DNA of 39,737 nt, from positions 1 through 39,737 of the IMG/VR virus record IMGVR_UViG_3300033141_003455. One strand, 5' to 3'. Numbering within the stretch: position 1 is the first letter of the stretch; every line of letters begins with the position of its first letter. The notes under the pieces are model-generated. The model did no database searches. It was not told where the DNA came from and saw only the letters and a list, made by a program, of their open reading frames with translations. This document shows positions 31,061-39,452 of this stretch, piece by piece. The position numbers were made by a program, and so were the translations under genes. Source of the stretch: a virus.

Positions 31061-31294
31061 TTAAGACTCCTTTATAAGTTTTGAGGTTCGTAGTGTAGCT
31101 AGGATGTCGTTAACCTTATTAGCTACGATTAACGTATCCCCCGTCATTCCTGTAACATCTATATCACTAATAGAGTCGTTATGTTGTAACCTACTGAATA
31201 GACGTCCGTAGACGTCCTCAAACAATATGTTTAGACGTATTACCAAATCCTCTAAACTTTCGATGCCTACTAGGTTCGCTGGTTGTTCAGCCAT
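31061..31294 (-). CDS. Small structural-operon protein, unknown
   Basis: A 77-residue acidic helical protein (EDLVIRLNILFEDVYGRLFSRL), directly abutting the start of the 320-residue gene and the end of the next small gene. It has no recognised domain. Proteins of this size between fibre and ejection genes are often minor virion or assembly factors. Confidence 0.65.
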   Translation of the reverse strand: MAEQPANLVGIESLEDLVIRLNILFEDVYGRLFSRLQHNDSISDIDVTGMTGDTLIVANKVNDILATLRTSKLIKES

Positions 31295-31528
31295 CTACAC
31301 CTCCTGTAAGGCTTTGTAGGCCTTAATACATTCGGGGGTGTGAACCGCCTTCGCCAGCAAGACGGTCCTCTCATCCTCGTTTGAGACGTCATCACCAGGA
31401 CATATTACGTGGCGATGGTACGTACGAGAAATTTCTTTCCCGTCCTCCAGAATCCTTATAATTCGTCGAACCTGAATACAGCCTGACTCAGTAACGCTAT
31501 GGTCGTATGACGTTTGTTTTTCTAACAT
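31295..31528 (-). CDS. Small conserved phage protein (tail region), unknown
   Basis: A 77-residue protein. The stretch IQVRRIIRILEDGKEISRT followed by YHRHVICPGDDVSNEDE is a recognisable pattern of small proteins located after tail-fibre genes in many phages, with no assigned role. SD AAAAGGAGGTAGGT precedes ATG 31528. It may help fibre assembly. Confidence 0.7.
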   Translation of the reverse strand: MLEKQTSYDHSVTESGCIQVRRIIRILEDGKEISRTYHRHVICPGDDVSNEDERTVLLAKAVHTPECIKAYKALQEV

Positions 31529-31540
31529 ACCTACCTCCTT

Positions 31541-33028
31541 TTACGCGGTCTTATATGTTGCGCTTAATATAATTCTAAAGCTATCTGTAATCTCTGTGTC
31601 CTGTAAGGTAGTTGTGCCTGTCGTTGCATCCCATAAGCGTAGGTAAATATAGTCACCACCTATACCTGGATAGCCTGTAACAGCATATCCGGCTGTAATA
31701 GCGGCCCCGTCAACATAACCAACTGATACTGTACTATAGGCATCAGTAGAATTGCTGGTAGTAAAGGGTAATCCTCCAATGCGAACCTCACCAGCCAGCC
31801 CACCCTTTGCTGATATTTCTAGATATAGGGTACAATGTACTACATCTCCTACTTTAGTATAATAACCCGTTTGTCTTACATATGTGGGGGAGCCTGCGGT
31901 AGTGCCGCCGTATAAAGTAGCCGTCCAAGTTCCCTCCTCGTAGTCATCTAAGGTATTTGCATCCGCGCTCGCATTCTGAGCGGCTGGGAATTTTATTTGA
32001 CCGCCTTGGACGGAAAGGCCTCCGTTTATATCTAACGTAGCTCCTGGACTTACTACTCCTATACCTACATTACCACTCGTATCTATTGTTAATCGATCAA
32101 CTCCACCAGTAACATCAGTAACCTGCAACAACCCAGAATCTGAGACAGTAACATCCCACACCCTTGTGGCCGTAGAGTTCTCGACCCGAGTACCTGGTGA
32201 ACCAGTGCCCTTAATATGGACCGGCCTCCCTGGATCGTTAGTACCTATACCCACGTTACCATTATTGTCAATCCTAACCCTCTCACTATCGTTAACCGTA
32301 ATAGCCAACTCAAGATTTCTTAGGTCGGAGACACTCGTGATACTAGTGGCGTCCGTAACAACCTTAGCCAGTCTAATAGAGTTGTCAGCAATAGAAGGAG
32401 CTGAGGCTCCGTTACCTACCTCCGAAAAGGTATAATTACCATTATGGTCTACGTCTACATAGATATCCTTACTGGCTGTATAGGTGTGAGATGTAGTAGG
32501 TACATAGACCCTTCTACCTTGTACATAGGCTTGTCCGGCTGAGATGTCGGATGTTAGATTGACCGAGGTAGCCGGTAACAGCCCCGAAACCACGAAGTCT
32601 GTAAACAAATCCTCAAACCGTAACAAAGGCGATTTGTCTTGGGTGGCGGAATACCAGTTGGTCCCGTTACTTGCGATCCTTATGAAATCATTCATATTAA
32701 ATAAACGAGCATAACGATTACCATCTACAGTCACCCCTGAGCCAGCATCAATCGTTACGGTTCCTGTGGCACCTACATTCTTAATCAAAAATATTTGACC
32801 AGAACAACTGGAAGCACTAGGTAGCGTAAGTGTAAAGTCACCACTACTCGCATCCGCTAGTATCATATAATCACTATCTTTTACTAACGTATAGGTGCCA
32901 GACTTAACCACTAAGTTATCTTTCTTTTCTATAGTGGTAACGTCATCTATCAAACTATTTACCTTATTAAAGGCCTCCTTTATACTATCTATAGGAGCTG
33001 TGTTGTTGCTAACTTTATTCCAAGGCAT
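31541..33028 (-). CDS. Tail fibre protein
   Basis: A 495-residue, Ser/Thr/Gly-rich, beta-structured protein. The start (PWNKVSNNTAPIDSIKEAFNKVNSLIDD) has a short coiled region. Repeats of the type 'GNVGIGT.DPG.P.HI' (about residues 258-275) and 'GNVGIGVVSPGATLDI' (about 320-335) are hallmarks of phage fibre shafts. A C-terminal head follows (EEGTWTATLYGGTTAGSPTY onward). No S74 chaperone motif is visible. It would be a host receptor-binding fibre. Its start overlaps the upstream gene's stop (TAATG). Confidence 0.8.
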   Translation of the reverse strand: MPWNKVSNNTAPIDSIKEAFNKVNSLIDDVTTIEKKDNLVVKSGTYTLVKDSDYMILADASSGDFTLTLPSASSCSGQIFLIKNVGATGTVTIDAGSGVTVDGNRYARLFNMNDFIRIASNGTNWYSATQDKSPLLRFEDLFTDFVVSGLLPATSVNLTSDISAGQAYVQGRRVYVPTTSHTYTASKDIYVDVDHNGNYTFSEVGNGASAPSIADNSIRLAKVVTDATSITSVSDLRNLELAITVNDSERVRIDNNGNVGIGTNDPGRPVHIKGTGSPGTRVENSTATRVWDVTVSDSGLLQVTDVTGGVDRLTIDTSGNVGIGVVSPGATLDINGGLSVQGGQIKFPAAQNASADANTLDDYEEGTWTATLYGGTTAGSPTYVRQTGYYTKVGDVVHCTLYLEISAKGGLAGEVRIGGLPFTTSNSTDAYSTVSVGYVDGAAITAGYAVTGYPGIGGDYIYLRLWDATTGTTTLQDTEITDSFRIILSATYKTA

Positions 33029-34860
33029 TACGTAACTCCTCCTGGAAAGAATTTGAACACAATAGGAGCGTGTATTTCACCTACAACCGTTAGATGTACG
33101 CTGAAGGATACGCCCCACAAGCTAGACGGCAACTGGAACTTAGCTCTACCGTCGTGGATCGTCTCGCCATTGACTCCTATTGTAGTATCACTACTTAGAA
33201 CAGTAGTGTCGCTACTCAACAACGTAGAGGTGCTATCGAACTCTACTGTTTCGGAGCCATCTACATATATTTTTAGTATAACCGTACCGTCTACATAACC
33301 TAACAAAACCTCGGTTAGTTGTTTATACCTATAGGGCATGCCTAAGTAGGACCAGCCACTTTTCCATTCAAATTCAACTCTGTTACTTGAGAACGAATGT
33401 ATACCCGTACTATTGCCTACGTATACGGTACGATCTCTATTGTTGTATTCAATAATACTAGCCTCGACTCTATCATAACTAAACTCAAACTCTCCTTGAC
33501 GTTTGTCAACGACCAACACATCAGAGGCGCCTGTCGAGCCGCCTGTCGTAATAACACCAAACTCGTTGTCGAACTCATAAATATCATCCGTAGACTCTAT
33601 ACGAACAACAACACCAAACTCGCTGTCAAACGTTGCCTCGTCGTCATCTTGTACCAGTCGAACACTTAGACCACTTGCAGCGCTAAACGAACTCTCCACG
33701 GGCACCAGGAAGTACATATCAGGTGTGGAGGCACCTACGGCCACATCACTAGGCGAGACAAGCAGGTCACGTATACGCTTGCTTATGAACCTTACATTCA
33801 CCTCGTCTATGTAGAACAGGCCCTCACCTGCCTGCGTAATAACTCCATGCTCAAAGGCCTCGGTTACACGTTTAGACTTAACATATATCTCACTACCTCT
33901 CAAAGGGCGATAGTAGAAGCTATTCACATCATCCAAACCACCTAGTATGTAGGGGCGGTCTTCGCATATAACCAGTAGGACGGAGCCTAGAGCTACGTGC
34001 CCTTGAATGTAGGAGGGCATATCTACATAATAGGTTGAAGGCTGGCCTCTTTCGTTCGGGAACGGTAAACTATAGTACAACCTCCTATTTTCGTTCTTAG
34101 AGGCGAACCAGCGGTCCCTACAAACCGTAATGTTTACAAAGTCCGCGTCTGGCTTGTCGTGGTTGGTAGGAGGGGTGGTTGCACCTAGGTTGGAGTCTAC
34201 GACGTCATCCTCATAGGTAGTCGTAGTATTGTCCGTAATAGTAGTAAGCAGGTAAAAAATAGAGCCGCCGGCAGTAGTCCTGTAAATCTTTCGCTGGGCC
34301 ACGTCTTCATCACTGGAACCAGTAGGGATGTTCGTAAGGTCTACCTTTTGGCTTGAAGGGCTTACTGTACTACTAGCAGTACTAGCATTACTCTCAAACC
34401 CATCGCCGTCTACGAAGGTAACTTTGTACTGGTAGTCACCTGTTAGGTTGCCGGCGGCTCCTACGGCTACAGAGGGTGCGGAGGCAGGAGCCGTAATTCC
34501 TACTTCATATACGGAGGAACCATCCGTACGTATAAACTTTGAGCCGTTAACCAAATAATACCATTTGTTTATCTCACACCAGTCGAACCAACCACCCCAG
34601 TCCGACTTCAACAATGTATCCCGGTTGTATAACTCACTACCTGTGGTGCTGAATATCTCGTCGCCACAACATGCTAGACCGGCTACGGAGCTATCGCGAT
34701 TCCATAGCAACTTTAGGTCGCGTCGACCTCTTAGAACACCGATGATTCCGTAGTCAACATCATTAGCTACCAGAGCTCCGCCCTCGATCTGCCTGCTCGA
34801 TCTGTCTTGGATTAGACCGTGGAAGCGATCTATCGACCAATATTGTGGTTCCGTTGCCAT
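33028..34860 (-). CDS. Tail structural protein (nozzle/stabilisation-like), 610 residues
   Basis: A beta-rich protein. The start RFHGLIQDRSSRQIEGGALVANDVDY and several WxxG/YYLVNGSKFI strands suggest a propeller-like fold. Around residues 133-170 lies an FN3-like insertion (SAPSVAVGAAGNLTGDYQYKV then TFVDGDGFESNAS). Short-tailed phages carry such proteins as the tail nozzle or as head-tail stabilisation protein (gp10 of P22 type). The gene order adaptor, fibre, this, fibre supports a tail role. The exact equivalent is uncertain. Confidence 0.6.
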   Translation of the reverse strand: MATEPQYWSIDRFHGLIQDRSSRQIEGGALVANDVDYGIIGVLRGRRDLKLLWNRDSSVAGLACCGDEIFSTTGSELYNRDTLLKSDWGGWFDWCEINKWYYLVNGSKFIRTDGSSVYEVGITAPASAPSVAVGAAGNLTGDYQYKVTFVDGDGFESNASTASSTVSPSSQKVDLTNIPTGSSDEDVAQRKIYRTTAGGSIFYLLTTITDNTTTTYEDDVVDSNLGATTPPTNHDKPDADFVNITVCRDRWFASKNENRRLYYSLPFPNERGQPSTYYVDMPSYIQGHVALGSVLLVICEDRPYILGGLDDVNSFYYRPLRGSEIYVKSKRVTEAFEHGVITQAGEGLFYIDEVNVRFISKRIRDLLVSPSDVAVGASTPDMYFLVPVESSFSAASGLSVRLVQDDDEATFDSEFGVVVRIESTDDIYEFDNEFGVITTGGSTGASDVLVVDKRQGEFEFSYDRVEASIIEYNNRDRTVYVGNSTGIHSFSSNRVEFEWKSGWSYLGMPYRYKQLTEVLLGYVDGTVILKIYVDGSETVEFDSTSTLLSSDTTVLSSDTTIGVNGETIHDGRAKFQLPSSLWGVSFSVHLTVVGEIHAPIVFKFFPGGVT

Positions 34861-35164
34861 CTACCAACCTTTTAAAGAAGTTATGCAGTTCTGTGGCCCT
34901 ATTACGTGCTTGCGCACTATCAGCTTGACATCCTCTAATAGCCCCCTCGACGTGAGGTATGTATTTAGCTATAAAATCTAGTATGTTCCACTTCTCTTCT
35001 TTGACGACAGGTGGTCCACCTGGATTCTCTTTACCACTTTCGACCTTTACAGTACGTGTCAAAGAGATTGATATAGCTCTAAGGACGATGTTGCCTATAC
35101 GTTCCTCGAACTCTTTACTTTCTACGTACTCTTTTACTGCTTTCTTAACTATATCTTTTAACAT
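34763..35164 (-). CDS. Small coiled-coil protein overlapping the tail gene
   Basis: A 133-residue protein of unknown role. The N-terminal 35 residues (MLKDIVKKAVKEYVESKEFEERI, split) form an amphipathic helix, and the C terminus is basic (PRSNPRQIEQADRGR). It overlaps the first 98 bases of the next gene in another frame, an unusually long overlap here. No SD precedes the ATG; instead it follows 7-bp CGTTAGA repeats. The C-terminal part past the overlap start could be dispensable. Confidence 0.55.
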   Translation of the reverse strand: MLKDIVKKAVKEYVESKEFEERIGNIVLRAISISLTRTVKVESGKENPGGPPVVKEEKWNILDFIAKYIPHVEGAIRGCQADSAQARNRATELHNFFKRLVDGNGTTILVDRSLPRSNPRQIEQADRGRSSGS

Positions 35165-35185
35165 AACGTTAGACGTTAGACGTTA
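35165..35185. repeat. Three tandem 7-bp CGTTAGA units between two late genes
   Basis: These units (ACGTTAG on the top strand) fill the whole gap between the fibre-tip gene stop (35185-35183) and the ATG at 35164, with no SD. Coupled re-initiation is likely. Confidence 0.8.
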
Positions 35186-36028
35186 GACTGCCACGTCCGG
35201 ATATTGTAAGGTACCCACGGCAGCCGCCGGTCGCCAACTATTGGCTGTAGCACTGCCTCCTAAAGTTATAGAGGGCTCCTCCTGAGACGTATAACTATCA
35301 CCTACACAGGATCCTGTGTAACTAGAACCTTCAGGAGCTAGACATACGCCGCCAACACCGGCCTTACTTCCTTCAGTAAGGTTTTGGAGATCACCTAAGT
35401 TGTCAAACGTCTTATCATCCTCACCCGTCTCTGTGTATTCGTACCACTGGTGAACGTGGGCTGCACCGGATATTGAGTGCGTATGGTTGGGTTGGGTCCA
35501 GGTACCAGCTGTACTCCCTCCAGTAGTATTGTAGGCCTCAGTACCACCTTTCAGCGCTAATATCTTGTCGGTGACACTTGTATCTATAACCCAACCCTCT
35601 TGAGCGCTGTTTGAGTAGACCCATAACTTCAAACTTGCCCCGCCTAATAGTACTCTGCTTACGTCACCATTAGACTCTGCTATGAAATGAGGCCAGGGCT
35701 CTGCGACGCTTGAGCCGTCCCTCGCAAACAACTTAACCTGATTGGCATCGGTAGTCGGATTAGAACCAAGACCTTTTAAACCTACCTCTTTAAGGTGTAG
35801 TCCCTCAGTGGCGTCCTTTATATCCTCTAGAATGCCTTCGATGTTGGTCGCTAACCAATTAGAACCTGTGTCTTCTAAAGGTATCGCCTTAGCGCTAAAC
35901 TTATGGATGGTTTGCGAACCACCTGTAGATGTGGTCCTGGTAAACGTCTCGCCGGTGGTCTCACCACCATCCATAAAGCTTACATCCTCAGTACCTATCA
36001 GACCTTTCGTAACTGTTATTGTAGCCAT
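35183..36028 (-). CDS. Tail fibre tip / collar-like protein with HxH iron motifs
   Basis: A 281-residue, Gly/Ser/Thr-rich protein. The residues HTH (182-184) and HVH (191-193) in QPNHTHSISGAAHVHQW are the HxH motifs that in T4-type long fibre tips bind iron ions. Here they occur in tandem. The ending NSWRPAAAVGTLQYPDVAV resembles 'collar domain' fibre C termini. It may be the receptor-binding tip or a separate short fibre. The ATG follows GTAGGGTGGTAAT. Confidence 0.68.
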   Translation of the reverse strand: MATITVTKGLIGTEDVSFMDGGETTGETFTRTTSTGGSQTIHKFSAKAIPLEDTGSNWLATNIEGILEDIKDATEGLHLKEVGLKGLGSNPTTDANQVKLFARDGSSVAEPWPHFIAESNGDVSRVLLGGASLKLWVYSNSAQEGWVIDTSVTDKILALKGGTEAYNTTGGSTAGTWTQPNHTHSISGAAHVHQWYEYTETGEDDKTFDNLGDLQNLTEGSKAGVGGVCLAPEGSSYTGSCVGDSYTSQEEPSITLGGSATANSWRPAAAVGTLQYPDVAV

Positions 36029-36055
36029 ATTACCACCCTACATCTCTTCTTTAGG

Positions 36056-36778
36056 TTACCACCTTATATCTGGATAGTCACTCGGCCATTCTGGACCTAT
36101 CGGACCAGGTACACTCTTAGTCCTCGCCCCGTACACATAGGTTCTGCCAGAGGCTTCGTCCACAGCCTCCCAATGTTTGCGTTTAGCTAGGTATCTCAGA
36201 AAGGCTTTGTCGGATTCGTCTATATCCCTTATCTCCTTGTGAATGCGTTGTAGACGATATTTACAATAGTCTACAACCATAATTCTAGAGTTGTGAATCG
36301 GCTTAGGTAAGTAGGACGAACTGCTATCCGTTAAAGCTGTTTGGTATTGTCGATATTGTATAGTAGGGCTGCTTCCATTATAATCCGAACTGGGTTTTTT
36401 GTAAAAGGAAATCTTGTCCATACCATCAGTGCCGCCCCGCCAATAATAGGTAACCTCACCCTCATCCTCCTCCCAGTCAGTCTTGTAGGCGTTCAGGTTG
36501 TCTATAGGAATAGGGTAAATAACTCTATCCTTTACTGGGTCGTATACGCGTAGAATGTCGTAAAGGTCTGAGGGAAGGTCGTAGGAACGTGTCCCAGTAA
36601 CCCAGACGACTGTAGAGTTATCCTTTGCCTGGAAGGCATAGGTGTTCTCCGTCAAATCTATCAGACAATTATTTATCTGGGTCAATACGTTCACCCTCGT
36701 AACAAACTTAGGACTGGAGGTGTCTAACCCTAAATCTGTCAGAACCTCATCAATTATGGATGCAGCGTCCTCAGCCAT
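36056..36778 (-). CDS. Head-tail adaptor protein (P22 gp4-like)
   Basis: A 240-residue protein. The start is helical (EDAASIIDEVLTDLGLD), followed by LTQINNCLIDLTENTYAFQ and WVTGTRSYDLPSDLYDILRVYD, a pattern of phage adaptor proteins that extend the portal. FYKKPSSDYNGSSPTIQYR supports it. The end is long and basic-aromatic (LRYLAKRKHWEAVDEASGR and on). SD GGGAGGAAAGAG precedes ATG 36778. Confidence 0.75.
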   Translation of the reverse strand: MAEDAASIIDEVLTDLGLDTSSPKFVTRVNVLTQINNCLIDLTENTYAFQAKDNSTVVWVTGTRSYDLPSDLYDILRVYDPVKDRVIYPIPIDNLNAYKTDWEEDEGEVTYYWRGGTDGMDKISFYKKPSSDYNGSSPTIQYRQYQTALTDSSSSYLPKPIHNSRIMVVDYCKYRLQRIHKEIRDIDESDKAFLRYLAKRKHWEAVDEASGRTYVYGARTKSVPGPIGPEWPSDYPDIRW

Positions 36779-37350
36779 TTAACTCTTTCCTCCCATAATG
36801 GTCGCTCCCAAGGAGCCCTTTCCTCTACCTTCGTCTGAAATGGATTGAAGTGCTTACGTTTATCCTTAGGCACCCACAACTTATGACCTTTGAGACTTTC
36901 ATACTCCACCTCAAAAGGGTTTGTGAGGAGCGGCCGTTGATGTTGTTCCCAAAACTCGTACTTTATTTGGGAGATTATTCCTGACTTCCTTCCATAGTTG
37001 TTCAGCTCTAACTCCTCTCCAGGCCACTCGATACGTTCCTGAGAGGCTATTATATCTCTAACATTCCGCCTACACAGAACGACAGCTATGTCCTTAGCGT
37101 CATACTCATGTATCCACCTACATAATCCTGAACATTGGATGACCATAGGAATGGGATCGTCTACAAACTCTTTAAACAATTTTTTGTCGAAGTAACCAAA
37201 CTCCCATTCTCTGATCAGTTCTAGGTTGGTCTCGTAGTTTATGATTTCGGAGGTGATGGCCGTACCACTACGTTGCGGACCTGTTACCAACACCTTCCGA
37301 AACATATCTAAAAAGGTAAGTTTGAACTTACCCTCGATCACCTGCGCCAT
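36754..37350 (-). CDS. Sulfotransferase-like P-loop protein
   Basis: A 198-residue protein. The PQRSGT loop (residues 25-30, VTGPQRSGTAITSEII) matches the 5'-phosphosulfate-binding loop of PAPS-dependent sulfotransferases. LCRRNVRDIIASQERIEW (about 92-109) matches the 3'-phosphate-binding motif. It may sulfate a sugar or peptide on the virion or host surface. It overlaps its upstream gene by 23 bases and its downstream gene by 25, so it is an integral part of the late operon. Weak alternatives are other P-loop kinases. Confidence 0.6.
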   Translation of the reverse strand: MAQVIEGKFKLTFLDMFRKVLVTGPQRSGTAITSEIINYETNLELIREWEFGYFDKKLFKEFVDDPIPMVIQCSGLCRWIHEYDAKDIAVVLCRRNVRDIIASQERIEWPGEELELNNYGRKSGIISQIKYEFWEQHQRPLLTNPFEVEYESLKGHKLWVPKDKRKHFNPFQTKVEERAPWERPLWEERVKWLRTLHP

Positions 37351-37696
37351 CCGCGCTCCTCAGTAGTTCTGCTTGGCGTAGTATCTGTCTTACCTTACTG
37401 AGCCCTATACGTAGGTCGCTGCCGTACAACACCTGACCAGTCGTCACTCTATGCTCTTCAGTCTCAACGGCAGGCTCGTCTCGCTGGGCATGTTTTATTT
37501 GGGTCACCTCGAACCCGGCCTCACCTACATCCAAATTGGCGCCAGGTGGAAGGAAGAATCTCGTAAGGCCACCCTCTACGGTATCATACCTCGTCACTCT
37601 ATGCCAACCTGTAAAATAGTAACCTGTAAACGGGCCGACTGTTATGGGTTCGTCCTCATAAATCCTTTGAATTAAGTATTGGTACCTATTATCCAT
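37328..37696 (-). CDS. Unknown late-operon protein, 122 residues
   Basis: A protein with aromatic and Gly turns in the first half (YLIQRIYEDEPITVGPF, GYYFTGWHRVTRYD) and a helical C-terminal end (LSKVRQILRQAELLRSAD). It overlaps its neighbours on both sides by 7 and 23 bases. It has no recognised family. A virion or decoration role is possible from position only. Confidence 0.6.
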   Translation of the reverse strand: MDNRYQYLIQRIYEDEPITVGPFTGYYFTGWHRVTRYDTVEGGLTRFFLPPGANLDVGEAGFEVTQIKHAQRDEPAVETEEHRVTTGQVLYGSDLRIGLSKVRQILRQAELLRSADGAGDRG

Positions 37697-38366
37697 TCTC
37701 GATCTCCTCCTTTACAGCGTAGGGGTCACCTACGTCTAAATCATGGTTGTTTGCCCACTCCGAAAAGTGTTCGTAGGTAGGCTTCCCCTCCTTAATACCG
37801 TAAAACCGCACCTCAGTACGATCTAGATCGCCTAACATTCTCACTTCATGACTTACACAGAAGGACCACCTCAACTCCGGGTTGAAGTGCATCCATTTAA
37901 ACAAAGACTCTCTTGTAAACCCATACCTGTGGGTCCAGCCCTTATTAAACCTAACCATTACGTGCCAGCCATACACCATGTCTAGGGGTGTGATAGGATA
38001 ACCGCGAGAAGTGCCGTCTGGTCGGATACAATAGGCGGCCTCGAAGATTTTACCTTCTAGGATACGCTCACAGGCAAACGCTAGGTTAGGTACGCCTATA
38101 AATATCTCACCACCTGGTTTAAGTACCCTATACATTTCCTTTATGGCCCTGCCTACGTCAGTACTAGACACGTGTTCTAAGACGTGTTGGGCCATCACGG
38201 CCTCAAAACTCTCATTTTCGAAGGGCATCCTACGCATATCACCTACGGTGTGTGGCTTAACCTTTTGATCGATGTCCATTGTGTGTAAGTCGAAGTGTTT
38301 TTTAAAAGGATCTCCTACTAACTCGCCTCTTGGGCCTGAGCCGACCACTAAAAGCTTTGGTTTCAT
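37689..38366 (-). CDS. Class I SAM-dependent methyltransferase
   Basis: A 225-residue enzyme. GSGPRGE (residues 9-15) is the SAM-binding motif I, DMRRMPFENESFEAVMAQHVLEHV (split, about 43-66) is the following acidic and central strand region, and YRVLKPGGEIFIGVPN (about 81-96) is motif III. The family is typical of sugar or small-molecule methyltransferases, though not of the DNA type (no DPPY or PC motif). It lies between a glycosyltransferase and a sulfotransferase-like gene. Its substrate cannot be told. Confidence 0.82.
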   Translation of the reverse strand: MKPKLLVVGSGPRGELVGDPFKKHFDLHTMDIDQKVKPHTVGDMRRMPFENESFEAVMAQHVLEHVSSTDVGRAIKEMYRVLKPGGEIFIGVPNLAFACERILEGKIFEAAYCIRPDGTSRGYPITPLDMVYGWHVMVRFNKGWTHRYGFTRESLFKWMHFNPELRWSFCVSHEVRMLGDLDRTEVRFYGIKEGKPTYEHFSEWANNHDLDVGDPYAVKEEIENG

Positions 38367-38367
38367 C

Positions 38368-39171
38368 TCATATCCTCCCTAAACTGCTGTCTAACATTAA
38401 AGGACCTGCTAGATCCTTTGTGTTTGGGTTCCATTCGTCCAAAAGTTTCTCTATTACCTTGTAACGCCCCTCATCCTCAGATAGAGCGCACGCCAACCTA
38501 AATTTCAACCTGTTATACCTAAGGTTGTCCTTGTGAACCCAGCCTGTGCCTAGTAGGTGGGCTGCTGTGATTGTGGTGTCCACAGCACATTGAAAGTCGG
38601 GCTTGACGCTAGCAACCTTAGCACAGAAGAAGGCGTCCTCTGTAAAGTTGCTGCCAGTCCTATACCACTCCTTATTTGAACAGGAAATCTCTAAAAGTTT
38701 GAAGATTTCCATACGTATCAACGTACACCCGTTACCAATGGCCTTTAGGCCTGTAATTAGTCCGTCCTCATCTGTTAGTTCGTCCTCGCGACCAGGCTCG
38801 AATAGCTTCATAGTCGTTTCACCAGTAGCCTCAAAAGCCATGCAGACATAGGGATAGGAGCGCACGTAGTACGCAGGGCAAATTTGGTCTATTTCCGGTC
38901 TTTTCATCATCACCTCTAGGAGGCGACTAATTGTATGGTTCTCCAGTAGAATGGTATCATCATCCAGCCAGAAGAAATAGTCACAACCTAAATTAATAGC
39001 GTGATCTATTCCCATATTACGTGAGGTGTGGATAGATATACGTTCTGGTAAATATTGTACACACTCGATTTCGGGGTGGTGTTTACCCAGATGGAACATA
39101 TTTGCACTAAGGCCTAGGGATACCTTGGGATGCATGGAGCTAAGTGCTACGCTTGCTATCATTACCTTCAT
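38368..39171 (-). CDS. GT-A type glycosyltransferase
   Basis: A 267-residue enzyme. I use ATG 39171 with SD AAGGAGGATATT; a longer frame begins at 39198. The DDD metal motif (WLDDDT) lies near residue 70, and ISIHTSRNMGIDHAINLG precedes it, as in GT2-like glycosyltransferases. The C-terminal part includes FTEDAFFCAKV and a long helix. It probably adds a sugar to a virion or host surface component. Its start overlaps the preceding Cys-rich gene by four bases (ATGA). Confidence 0.8.
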   Translation of the reverse strand: MKVMIASVALSSMHPKVSLGLSANMFHLGKHHPEIECVQYLPERISIHTSRNMGIDHAINLGCDYFFWLDDDTILLENHTISRLLEVMMKRPEIDQICPAYYVRSYPYVCMAFEATGETTMKLFEPGREDELTDEDGLITGLKAIGNGCTLIRMEIFKLLEISCSNKEWYRTGSNFTEDAFFCAKVASVKPDFQCAVDTTITAAHLLGTGWVHKDNLRYNRLKFRLACALSEDEGRYKVIEKLLDEWNPNTKDLAGPLMLDSSLGRI

Positions 39172-39437
39172 AATATCCTCCTTAAGTGATATCCGCAAGC
39201 CCTGATAGCACGTGCGAAGACATTCCTTCCTAGGGCGTCTCTACCGGACCTTATTACAAGTCTTTCCGCCTTATGGCACTCTCTTATCTTATGTTCAGGC
39301 GGAAGCTGACCGGTCTGCCTGAACATTTGGCCACCGCATCGCCAGCAACCGCCTAGATACTCGATACTGTTGAGAGTTATGACCGCCGCACAAGTGCTAC
39401 ACCAGAAGTAATTCTCAGGGCTCTCGTTCAGCTTCAT
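39168..39437 (-). CDS. Zinc-ribbon-like small protein
   Basis: An 89-residue protein with CSTC and CWRCG (C-x2-C ... C-x2-C, residues about 13-34), a zinc ribbon. A further CH and CG follow in a basic C terminus (IRECHKAERLV, RAIRACGYHLRR). The C-terminal codons carry the SD of the glycosyltransferase. Its ATG has AAGGAGAGGACTTATG before it. Unknown role; possibly a partner of the downstream enzymes. Confidence 0.65.
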   Translation of the reverse strand: MKLNESPENYFWCSTCAAVITLNSIEYLGGCWRCGGQMFRQTGQLPPEHKIRECHKAERLVIRSGRDALGRNVFARAIRACGYHLRRIL

Positions 39438-39452
39438 AAGTCCTCTCCTTAA

